Shown here: one piece after another, positions 8,823 through 15,851 of the stretch
Position numbering within the stretch: position 1 is the stretch's first letter
Layout: each line of letters starts with the position of its first letter
From: RGDT01 sp964630925
Lineage (GTDB): Bacteria; Planctomycetota; Planctomycetia; Gemmatales; Gemmataceae
DNA length: 64,000 nt
Assembly (NCBI GenBank): GCA_964630925.1
Contig: CAZVZK010000005.1
Location: forward strand, 1 to 64,000
Reading direction: 5' to 3'
Program-made: the position numbers and the translations under genes
Notes under the pieces: generated by a model
What the model was told of the DNA's origin: nothing
The model's input: the letters and a program-made list of their open reading frames with translations, nothing else
Databases searched by the model: none

Positions 8823-9634
8823 CGCGGGCGCCTCCAAAAAGACGCCCGCGCCAGACCGGCGGCCACGGCCAGGAGGACGGCGGCCGCCGCCGCACGCGGC
8901 CAGCGCCCGTAGTCGAACGCCTGCCGGCTCACCTCGACGGACAGCGTCGTCTCCGCCGGCCCGCCCAGGAGCAGAGGCCCCAGGAACGCCCCCAGGCCCC
9001 ACAGAAGCGCGAGCTGCCCGGCGACGATAACCCCCGGCATGGCCAGAGGCAGCGTCACGCGGCGGAACGTCTGCCACGGCGACGCCCCCAGGCCGCGCGC
9101 CGCGTCCTCCAGCGCCGGGTCGATGGACGAGAGCTGCACATGGAGGAACAGGACAGCGTAGGGAAGGATCAACGACACCTCGGCGACAACCGCCCCGAAC
9201 AGGTTGCGTGTGAGCATGAGCGGCTCGGCGGCGATGCCGCACTTCGTGAGGAGGAGGTTGAGAGGCCCGGCGGCGGACAATAGCTGCGACAGCCCGAACA
9301 GGACGGCCAGCGCCGACGCGAACTTCGGCAGGAGGATCAGACTGAGGGCGACGCGGCGCGAAGACTCGTGGAGTGAGCGCAGCCAAAGGGCGAGCGGGAA
9401 TGAGACGAGCAAGACGCAAGTCGCGACGGCGGCCCCGAACAGGACGGTGAAGCCCAGGAGCCACAGCCCGTGGGCGTCGGCCAGGGCGGCGAAGTTGGCG
9501 AGCGTCCACGTCCCCGGCGTGTAGAAGCCGCCACGCTGCTCGCACAGGCTCAGTCGGACGAGCAGCACCAGCGGCGCCCCGAGGGTCGCCAGGAGTAGCA
9601 GGGCGGCGGGCGTGGCGAGGAGGTACGGCCTCAT
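8819..9634 (-). CDS. ABC transporter permease, PotB-like
   Basis: 271 residues with about six membrane segments. A typical N-terminal segment ('LLATPAALLLLATLGAPLVL') leads into a periplasmic region with 'GTWTLANFAALAD'. The EAA loop is 'ALEDAARGLGASPWQTFRRV' near residues 170-190, nearly the same as in its partner permease. The ATG at 9634 overlaps the ATPase stop by 4 bp, which indicates translational coupling. It pairs with the downstream permease to form the membrane channel. Confidence 0.85.
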   Translation of the reverse strand: MRPYLLATPAALLLLATLGAPLVLLVRLSLCEQRGGFYTPGTWTLANFAALADAHGLWLLGFTVLFGAAVATCVLLVSFPLALWLRSLHESSRRVALSLILLPKFASALAVLFGLSQLLSAAGPLNLLLTKCGIAAEPLMLTRNLFGAVVAEVSLILPYAVLFLHVQLSSIDPALEDAARGLGASPWQTFRRVTLPLAMPGVIVAGQLALLWGLGAFLGPLLLGGPAETTLSVEVSRQAFDYGRWPRAAAAAVLLAVAAGLARASFWRRPR

Positions 9635-10638
9635 TCCGGATCGCCCTCCGGGATGGGCCAAACGGCGTCTGCCGGGATGTGGAGCCGCAACTCCGCCCCC
9701 GCCGGCAAGGGGTGCGGCCAGCGCACCTTGAGGCGGAAGGCCCCGCAATCGACATCGAGGACGGCGGCCGCCCCCAGGAACGACGACGACACGATGCGGC
9801 CCGCGATCCCACCCACGCTCACCACGCCGATCCGCTCCGGCCGCACCATCACCAACCCCGCCGCCATCCCCAGCGCCGCCCCGTCGATGAGGTTGGCCTC
9901 GCCGAGGAACCGCGCCACGAACTGGCAGCGTGGCCGATGATACACCTCCTCCGGCGTCCCCAACTGCAACAGCCGCCCGCCGCGCATCACGCCGACGAGG
10001 TCTGATAGCGCCAGCGCCTCCTCCTGGTCGTGCGTCACCAGCAGCGCCGCCACGCCCGCCGACCGCTGGATCGCCCGCAATTCACCCCGCAGCGATTCGC
10101 GCAGATGCCGGTCGAGGTTGGCCAGCGGCTCATCGAGCAGCAGCACCGCCGGCTCGATCACCAGCGCCCGCGCCAGGGCCACGCGCTGCTGCTGCCCGCC
10201 CGACAGCTGTGCGGGTGATCGTGCCGCCTCCGCCGCGCTCAGCCCCACGCGCGCCAGCATGCCCTCGACGCGCCGCCGCACCTCCGCCGCCGACACGCCG
10301 CGCACCTCCAGCCCGAAGGCGACGTTGCGCCACGCCGACAGGTGCGGGAACAGGGCGTAATTCTGGAAGACCATCCCCGCACCGCGCCGCTCCGGCGGCA
10401 GGGCCGTCACGTCCACACCGCCCAGCTCGACCCGCCCCGACGTGGGCGTCAGATACCCGCCGACGAGCTTCAACAGGGTCGTCTTGCCGCAGCCGGACGG
10501 CCCCAGCAGCGTCAGCAGCCCCCCGCGCGGCACGGCGAACGACACGCCACGTACCGACTCCGCCGCCCCGTACCGGTGACACAGCGATGTCACCCCCACG
10601 GCGTCAGCCGGCGGCGAGGACCGTCCTGTCCCAGACAT
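9631..10638 (-). CDS. ABC transporter ATP-binding protein, PotA-like
   Basis: About 335 residues. All nucleotide-binding motifs are present: Walker A 'GPSGCGKTT', Q-loop 'MVFQNYALFPHLSAWRNVAF', signature 'LSGGQQQRVALARAL', Walker B 'AVLLLDEPLANLD', and the H-loop 'LLVTHDQEEAL'. The C-terminal 90 residues form a TOBE-like domain ('MVRPERIGVV', 'LRLHIPADAVWPIPE'), as in MalK/PotA-type importers. The start is uncertain: ATG at 10638, with an alternative ATG at 10665 and a GTG at 10599 closer to the domain edge. The chosen start overlaps the binding-protein gene by 35 bp. It energises the two permeases encoded just downstream. Confidence 0.85.
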   Translation of the reverse strand: MSGTGRSSPPADAVGVTSLCHRYGAAESVRGVSFAVPRGGLLTLLGPSGCGKTTLLKLVGGYLTPTSGRVELGGVDVTALPPERRGAGMVFQNYALFPHLSAWRNVAFGLEVRGVSAAEVRRRVEGMLARVGLSAAEAARSPAQLSGGQQQRVALARALVIEPAVLLLDEPLANLDRHLRESLRGELRAIQRSAGVAALLVTHDQEEALALSDLVGVMRGGRLLQLGTPEEVYHRPRCQFVARFLGEANLIDGAALGMAAGLVMVRPERIGVVSVGGIAGRIVSSSFLGAAAVLDVDCGAFRLKVRWPHPLPAGAELRLHIPADAVWPIPEGDPE

Positions 10639-11680
10639 CGGAGATGTGATCCCAGTGTGCGGCATACGCCTCGTAGGGGTAGTAGCGCAGCGTGCGGAAG
10701 TGCTCCGCCGTGTGAGGGTACAGGGAGCCCCAGAGGGCGTCCTCCTTCGCCACCTTCTCGGCGACGGCGGGCAAAGGCGTCGCCATGCCGCGGCGGGCGA
10801 AGCCCAGCTGCACCTCCTCGGAGAACAGCACGTTGATGGCGTCCTCGGCCAGCCGGTGGTTGGCCGTCCTGGCGGGGATCGACCAGAACACCTGAACCAG
10901 CGCCCGGTCCTCGTCCGGCACCGACGCCGCCAGCACCTTCTTCTCCCGCATCGCCGCCAGGTACTCCGGGCTGTGCATGTTCCCCGCCGCCACGTCGCCG
11001 TTCGCCAGCGCGAGGATCATGTCGGCGCTGCTCGGCCACCACACCTTGATGGCCTTGCGATGCTCCTTCGCGAACTTCAGCATCCCTTCAAGGTCCGTCT
11101 CGATCAGCCGGTGCGCCGTGCCGGGCTTGCCCTCCACCCCGGCGCGGACGCAAGCGAACGTGTACAGCGACATGTAGAACGAGCGGTACAGCCCGATGCC
11201 CCCCTTCACCTTGAGAAGGTCGGCCCACCCTTTCGGCGTCGGCGTCGCCTTGTCCCGGTTGTACGCCAGCGTCATGACCGAGTCGGGGTAGGGCACGCCG
11301 TGGCGGCCCTTGAAGACGTGGTTGTCGAGCGTCGGCGCGGCGATCTTTACGAGGTTGGGAATGTTGGGCGGGCTGATCTCGGCGAACAGCCCGGCCTTGA
11401 TCGCCGGGTAGCCCTGCGTCGCGTCAGTGATGCACAGGTCGAACGGCGGCGCCGCCCCCCCGGCGCGGGCCGCCTCCAGCTTCGGCACGCCGTCCCACCA
11501 GCCGGGGTGCAATTCGCACTCGGCGCCCGTGGCCCTCTCGAACGCCGGCACGAAGACGCGGCGCATCGTATCGTCGTGCCCGCCGGCGTAGCAGAAGACG
11601 CGCAGCCGTGACCCGCCTCGCCCGCACCCCGCGGCGGCCAGCGCCGATGCCAGAAAGAATGTCCGCCGATTCATCGCCAA
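10604..11680 (-). CDS. Extracellular solute-binding protein, PotD-like
   Basis: 358 residues. The N-terminus has a twin-arginine-like 'NRRTFFLASALAAAGCGRGG' with a cysteine at the end of the hydrophobic stretch, so it may be a lipoprotein, although the lipobox is weak. The body follows the PotD/spermidine-putrescine-binding pattern: 'LRVFCYAGGHDDTMRRVFVP', 'PFDLCITDATQGYPAIKAGL', 'VPYPDSVMTLAYNRDKA', and 'FWSIPARTANHRLAEDAINV' near the C-terminus. It is the first gene of a four-gene operon (binding protein, ATPase, two permeases). A degenerate copy of its 5' end lies just upstream. Confidence 0.85.
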   Translation of the reverse strand: MAMNRRTFFLASALAAAGCGRGGSRLRVFCYAGGHDDTMRRVFVPAFERATGAECELHPGWWDGVPKLEAARAGGAAPPFDLCITDATQGYPAIKAGLFAEISPPNIPNLVKIAAPTLDNHVFKGRHGVPYPDSVMTLAYNRDKATPTPKGWADLLKVKGGIGLYRSFYMSLYTFACVRAGVEGKPGTAHRLIETDLEGMLKFAKEHRKAIKVWWPSSADMILALANGDVAAGNMHSPEYLAAMREKKVLAASVPDEDRALVQVFWSIPARTANHRLAEDAINVLFSEEVQLGFARRGMATPLPAVAEKVAKEDALWGSLYPHTAEHFRTLRYYPYEAYAAHWDHISDVWDRTVLAAG

Positions 11681-11738
11681 CCTCGTGCCGGGCCTCCAGG
11701 GGATGATATGACCAGGGGGCTTGTCGGGGTGCCGGCCC

Positions 11739-11852
11739 CACGAAGACCCGGCGCATCATCTTGTCGTTCCCCCCGGCGTAGCAGAACACGCGCAGCCTCG
11801 ACCCGCCGCGCCTGCAGCCCGCGTCACACTCCGGGGCGGCCAGCGCCTGCTG
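11739..11852 (-). pseudogene. Remnant duplicate of the solute-binding protein 5' end
   Basis: Read on the minus strand, this stretch encodes 'RRGGSRLRVFCYAGGNDKMM' followed by 'RRVFVG', a close match to residues about 21-46 of the solute-binding protein 60 bp downstream ('RGGSRLRVFCYAGGHDDTMR'). Nucleotide similarity runs from about 11739 to 11852 against about 11549-11650. The fragment is out of frame with the intact gene, lacks a proper start and stops being homologous after 'VFVG'. It is the scar of a tandem duplication or of recombination between binding-protein genes. Confidence 0.7.
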
Positions 11853-11963
11853 TCGAAGCGTCAATTTCGCCCCCGCGCAGGCGATGCTCTTCTTATCCCC
11901 CCTCTCCGCGCACCGGGAGTTTAGGGGCGTCTCGCCCACTGGCACGTGAGTCCGGTGGCTGGT

Positions 11964-12058
11964 GGCGCGCGGCCCGGCGTGAGCGTGCCGTGTCTGGTAC
12001 CGGGGCGCGCGGCACGGCGGGCGCGTGCCGTGTCCGCATCACACGGCACGCTCACGCC
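11964..12058. repeat. Two direct repeats sharing one inverted arm
   Basis: The gap 11853-12158 holds no gene. It contains two near-identical direct units (from 11964 and from 12004, each ending GTGCCGTGTC) followed by one reverse-complement arm. GGCGTGAGCGTGCCGTGT (11976-11993) pairs perfectly with 12041-12058, and GCGTGCCGTGT (12023-12033) pairs with ACACGGCACGC (12041-12051). The two hairpins use the same right arm and exclude each other. It could be a mobile palindromic repeat or an RNA switch upstream of the adaptor gene. Confidence 0.6.
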
Positions 12059-12158
12059 GTGCCGCTCGCCCCCAGTTCGATGGGAGGGGGCGGGGGGGTG
12101 AGGTAGAAGTCCGCCGCCCCCTTCTGCTATCATGCCCGCACCCAACGGAGGCCGTCAC

Positions 12159-13226
12159 ATGCTCGCCGTCCTTCTCCTCTCCGCGTCGCTCGCCCCCGCC
12201 GCCGCGCCGCCCGGCCTGCCCGTCGTCGTCGCCCGGCCCGCCGAGCCGATCACCATCACCCCCTCCGACGTCTTCAGGGGCAAGGCCGAGCCCGAGCAGT
12301 CCGCCACGGTCCTCGCCCGCGTGGCCGGCGTCGTCGATTCCCTGCTGGTCAAGGAGGGCGACTCCGTCAAGAAGGGCACCCTCCTCGCCCGCCTCGACTC
12401 CCGCCTCCTCAGGGCCGAGGCGGATAAGGCCGAGGCCCTCCTCGCCCGCAACCAGGCCCGCCTCGACGCCGCCAAGGCCAGCCTCGACCGCATCTCCCGC
12501 CTGCGCGACGCCAGGGCCGTCAGCGAGGCGGAGTTCCAGGCGGCGAGGAACGCCCACGCCGAGGCCGCCGCCGATGTGGCAGTCGCCCGAGCCGGCGTCG
12601 CCGTCGCACGCATCAAGCTGGAGATGGCCGAAGCCCGCGCGCCCATCGACGGCGTCGTCGCCGCCGTCCGCGTCAAGGCCGGCGAGGCCGTCAAGGCCAA
12701 CGAGACCGCCCTCCTCGTCGTCGAGAGCGTCGGCCCCGCCCACGTCGCCATTGACGTGGACGAGCAGAGCTACCTCAAGACCTTCCTCCCGGCGCGCGCC
12801 GTCAAGGGCGGCCTCGCCGTCCGCGTCACCTGCGCCGAGGGCAAGGACCACGAGGGCCGCGTGGTCTCCGTCGGACGCATCGACCCGAAGACCGGCACCG
12901 CCCCCGTCCGCGTGGGCGTCGCCGCCGGCCTGACGCCGGGCCTGTCTGCCACCGTGTCGCTCCCCAAGGGGAAGCCCTACACCCTGCTCATTAGCCCAGC
13001 GACGCCGCGCATCACGCCGGCCGGCGCGCAGATCCTGACCGTGGCCGACGCCGACGGGCTGATCCGCCATCGCACCGTCAAACTCGACGCCCGCGGCGGC
13101 CCCGGCCATTCCATCGCCGTCGCCTCCGGCCTCTCGGCGGGCGACCGCGTCCTCCTCGACCAGTACCACAACCCGCGCCGCCGCCCCCCCGCCGAGGGCA
13201 CCCAGGTCATCGTGGCCGCGCCCTGA
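12159..13226 (+). CDS. HlyD/RND-type periplasmic adaptor (membrane fusion) protein
   Basis: 355 residues from the ATG at 12159, preceded by GGAGG at a good distance; an in-frame ATG at 12132 would place nine residues before the signal peptide. After the signal peptide (ends APAAA) come a first lipoyl half ('SATVLARVAGVVDSLLVKEG'), a long Ala/Glu/Arg-rich alpha-hairpin (about residues 85-155), the second lipoyl half ('ARAPIDGVVAAVRVKAGE'), a beta-barrel domain ('HVAIDVDEQSYLKTFLP') and a membrane-proximal domain near 270-350. It should link an inner-membrane pump to an outer-membrane channel, but no pump or channel gene is adjacent. Confidence 0.85.
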   Translation: MLAVLLLSASLAPAAAPPGLPVVVARPAEPITITPSDVFRGKAEPEQSATVLARVAGVVDSLLVKEGDSVKKGTLLARLDSRLLRAEADKAEALLARNQARLDAAKASLDRISRLRDARAVSEAEFQAARNAHAEAAADVAVARAGVAVARIKLEMAEARAPIDGVVAAVRVKAGEAVKANETALLVVESVGPAHVAIDVDEQSYLKTFLPARAVKGGLAVRVTCAEGKDHEGRVVSVGRIDPKTGTAPVRVGVAAGLTPGLSATVSLPKGKPYTLLISPATPRITPAGAQILTVADADGLIRHRTVKLDARGGPGHSIAVASGLSAGDRVLLDQYHNPRRRPPAEGTQVIVAAP

Positions 13227-13332
13227 ACCGGGCCTCGTAGCAGAATCTTCCTGGTCGGACGCGCCGGCGCGGGCAACATCTCCGTCTCTATTGAGAGTGC
13301 CCCTCCCACGTATCCTCACCACGGAGCAGCCC

Positions 13333-14505
13333 ATGCTCGTTTCCCGGATCTCCTGCCCGGAGTGTGACGCCGTCCTCCGCCCCTCGTCCCCGAAGGAGGA
13401 GGGGGTGAAGGTCAAGTGCTCGAAGTGCGGCTGCACATTCACCGTGAGGGCCCCCCGCGAGGATGGGGATGACGACGATGACGACCGCCGCGAGCGCCGG
13501 ACGGCGGGCCGTGCCTCCGCCCTCCGCTCGGGCCGCGACGACGACGAGGACAGGGGCCGCCGCAGACGCGACGAGGACGACGAGGACGACAGGGGCCGCC
13601 GCCGCGCCCGTGACGAGGACGAGGACGACAGGGGCCGACGCGGCCGCGATGAGCACGATGACGAAGACGACAGCCCGCGTCCCGCCCGCCGCCTCAAGAA
13701 GAAGTCCGGGGGAGGTGGCGGCGTACTGACGGCAGTGCTGATCGGGGGCGGGGTGCTGGCCGCGCTCGCGATCATCACCGTCGTCGTGTTCCTCGTCGTC
13801 TCGGGCGGGAAGGGCTCGCCGGCGCAGGCGCGGGCCGGGGTCGTCAACGAGGCCACCGCCCTCCTCGCCGGCGTCAAGGACCAGGCGGGCGCGCAGGACA
13901 CGAAGCCGCGGCTCGTGGCCGTGGGGGAGCGCCTCCACAAGTTCCACCTCCAGGACAAGGCGGCCCTGGAGGAGGGCCTGAAGAAGATGCGGGACAACCC
14001 CAAGGCCATCGAGGACGCCATCAAGGAGGCGATGAGGAACCCCGATAAGGGCAAGGCACAGATGGAGAAGATGGAGGCCGAGCGCCGTCCGTACAAGGAG
14101 GCGATCACGAACCTGACGAAGGAGGCCACCAGGGTGGCGAAGGTGCCGGGCGGCAAGGAGCTGCTCGACAGCTTCTTCTCCGCCTGGGGCGAGGAGGGCG
14201 CCCTGATCCGGATGGCGGTGAACATCCAGGACAAGGTCGGCGGCGTCGTCAACCCGCCGGGGGGTGGCAAACTCCCGCTCAACCCGCCCGGCGGCATCAA
14301 CCCGCCCGGCGGCTTCGGGAAACAGACGAAGGAGAACTACAACCGCATCACCGTCGGCATGACCGAGCAGCAAGTGACCGAAATCCTCGGGCAACCCGCC
14401 TTCACGCACCCCGAACGCGACGGGGGCAAGTCGTTCCAGTACCCCCTCGGCCATATCTTCTTCAAGGGCGGGAAGGTGACGCGGAAGTTCCCCGAGATGA
14501 GCTGA
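13333..14505 (+). CDS. Zinc-ribbon, single-pass membrane protein with BamE/SmpA-like C-terminus
   Basis: 390 residues from the ATG at 13333 (GGAG 7 nt upstream). Residues 6-36 carry a CxxC...CxxC zinc ribbon ('SCPECDAVL', 'KCSKCGCTF'), like the MJ0042-type fingers at the N-terminus of many planctomycete membrane proteins. A very charged Asp/Arg repeat follows (about 45-115), then a transmembrane helix (about 132-158). Outside lies a Lys/Glu-rich helical region, a Pro/Gly stretch ('NPPGG' repeats), and a C-terminal block ('NYNRITVGMTEQQVTEILGQ') that fits the SmpA/BamE lipoprotein fold. The function is unknown; a topology with the finger inside and the BamE-like domain outside is inferred. Confidence 0.75.
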   Translation: MLVSRISCPECDAVLRPSSPKEEGVKVKCSKCGCTFTVRAPREDGDDDDDDRRERRTAGRASALRSGRDDDEDRGRRRRDEDDEDDRGRRRARDEDEDDRGRRGRDEHDDEDDSPRPARRLKKKSGGGGGVLTAVLIGGGVLAALAIITVVVFLVVSGGKGSPAQARAGVVNEATALLAGVKDQAGAQDTKPRLVAVGERLHKFHLQDKAALEEGLKKMRDNPKAIEDAIKEAMRNPDKGKAQMEKMEAERRPYKEAITNLTKEATRVAKVPGGKELLDSFFSAWGEEGALIRMAVNIQDKVGGVVNPPGGGKLPLNPPGGINPPGGFGKQTKENYNRITVGMTEQQVTEILGQPAFTHPERDGGKSFQYPLGHIFFKGGKVTRKFPEMS

Positions 14506-14553
14506 CGACACGGCCAGATCGAATGCCGGGTGCGGGCTGTCGTTCGCCGTCGC

Positions 14554-14573
14554 GAGGCGGCCACGGCCGCCTC
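14554..14573. terminator. Hairpin between convergent genes
   Basis: GAGGCGG, loop CCACGG, CCGCCTC: a GC-rich stem that directly abuts the stop codon of the SDR gene and lies about 50 bp after the stop of the convergent gene. There is no T-run. Confidence 0.4.
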
Positions 14574-15251
14574 TCACCACGGCATCTCGCTGCCGTCGTG
14601 ATTGAGGAACCGGCCCGACTGCGCCGGCGTCACTCCGTCGAGCGTCTTCCGGCTCGAGCGCACGGCGTCGGCGATCTCCAGGTCGGCGTCCTGGCCGCCC
14701 ATGTCGGTCTTCACCCATCCGGGGTGCAGCGTCACCACACTGACCCCCCGGTCACGCAGATCGATGGCCAGGCTCTTCGCCGCCGCGTTGAGCGCCGCCT
14801 TGCTGGAGCGGTACAGGTAGTGCCGCCCCGTCGTGTTCAGCGCCACGGACCCCATCTGGCTGCTCACGCAGGCGATGATCTTCCTGCCGCTCGCGGCGAC
14901 GTGGTCGGCGAAGCACTCCGCCAGACGCACCGGCCCGAGGACGTTCACCGCGAACACCTCCATCCACGCCGCGTAGTCCAGTTGGCCCAGCAGCATCTTG
15001 GCCGGGCCGTAGACCCCGGCGTTCGCCAGCAGCAGGTCGATGGGACGCCCCTTCAGCGTCTCCGCGAGGCGGGCGACGGCGTCGAGGTCGCGCACGTCCA
15101 GCGCGTGTACCGTCACGGGCAACGCACGCAGCTCGTCGGCCTTGTGCGGCTCGCGGCAGCAGGCGTGGACCTCCCACCCGTCGGCGGAGTACTGGCGGGC
15201 GAATTCGAGGCCGAGGCCGCGGTTGGCCCCGGTGACGAGGACTGTCGGCAT
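14574..15251 (-). CDS. Short-chain dehydrogenase/reductase (SDR)
   Basis: 225 residues, the usual length for a classical SDR. The cofactor-binding 'TGANRGLG' is at residues 7-14, 'NAG' at 77-79, a catalytic Ser at 130 or 131, and the 'YxxxK' pair at Tyr147 and Lys151. The Arg before Gly-Leu-Gly and the acidic 'ALDVRD' patch are compatible with NAD(P) binding; the substrate is unknown. The start at 15251 begins exactly at the first beta strand. It is divergent from a MarR-family regulator, and the shared 134-bp gap contains a 12-bp palindrome, so the regulator may control it. Confidence 0.85.
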   Translation of the reverse strand: MPTVLVTGANRGLGLEFARQYSADGWEVHACCREPHKADELRALPVTVHALDVRDLDAVARLAETLKGRPIDLLLANAGVYGPAKMLLGQLDYAAWMEVFAVNVLGPVRLAECFADHVAASGRKIIACVSSQMGSVALNTTGRHYLYRSSKAALNAAAKSLAIDLRDRGVSVVTLHPGWVKTDMGGQDADLEIADAVRSSRKTLDGVTPAQSGRFLNHDGSEMPW

Positions 15252-15350
15252 GGGGTCGCCTCCCTGTGGGGCTGGGGTCATGATAGGCCCGACACTCACC
15301 GCTTTCTCAGTGGACGTGGGGCCGCGCCCGGATAGCATGGCGGGGGTTGT

Positions 15351-15362
15351 TGCGTATACGCA
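15351..15362. promoter_or_regulatory. Candidate MarR operator palindrome
   Basis: TGCGTATACGCA is a perfect 12-bp palindrome 23 bp before the ATG of the MarR gene, in the gap it shares with the divergent SDR gene. MarR proteins typically bind such sites between divergent genes. A TTG at 15347 that would extend the MarR frame would overlap this site, which favours the ATG at 15386. Confidence 0.5.
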
Positions 15363-15385
15363 CTTTCTGCCGGGGGCGGTACCCG

Positions 15386-15820
15386 ATGGACGTGAGGGGT
15401 GACCTGCCGCGGCTGCTGCGTGCGGCGTACTTCGCGATGCACCGCGTGTCGGACGCGCACTTCTCCCGCCACGGCGTGACGGCCGACCAGTTCGTGCTGC
15501 TGGCGTGCCTGGCGGAACAGGACGCCGTCACCCAGCAGGAGCTGGCGCGGCGGGCGTCGTCCGACCCCAGCACCGTCCGGGCGATGCTCGTGCTGCTGGA
15601 GGGGCGGGGGCTGTTGGCACGCGGTCGGCACCCCGAGGACGGGCGGGCGCGGGTCGTCACGCTGACGCCCAGGGGGCGCCGGCTGTTCGAGCGGCTGTGG
15701 GGGACGAGCGAGCCGATCCGCGAGCGGATGCTGTCGGGATTCACGGACACGGAGGCGCGGGCGCTGGCGGCCGGGCTGCGCCGCCTGATCGACAACCTGG
15801 CCTCCCGGGCCGGTGGGTAG
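15386..15820 (+). CDS. MarR-family transcriptional regulator
   Basis: 144 residues, typical for MarR. The helical dimerisation region (1-30) is followed by 'TADQFVLLACLAEQDAVTQQ', the recognition-helix region 'ARRASSDPSTVRAMLVLLEG', and the beta-wing 'GLLARGRHPEDGRARVVTLT' with the conserved Asp-Gly-Arg. The C-terminal helices close the dimer. It is divergent from an SDR gene, a common arrangement in which the regulator represses itself and the enzyme until a phenolic or other small ligand binds. The esterase gene starts 31 bp downstream and may share the transcript. Confidence 0.88.
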   Translation: MDVRGDLPRLLRAAYFAMHRVSDAHFSRHGVTADQFVLLACLAEQDAVTQQELARRASSDPSTVRAMLVLLEGRGLLARGRHPEDGRARVVTLTPRGRRLFERLWGTSEPIRERMLSGFTDTEARALAAGLRRLIDNLASRAGG

Positions 15821-15851
15821 AGCGTCGGGGTCACAAGAAGGAGGGCAGGAG

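Noticed and set aside
12039..14300. 750-codon frame on the minus strand across the adaptor and zinc-ribbon genes
   Set aside because: Ser/Arg-rich low complexity running through two well-supported plus-strand genes; no start signal or domain.
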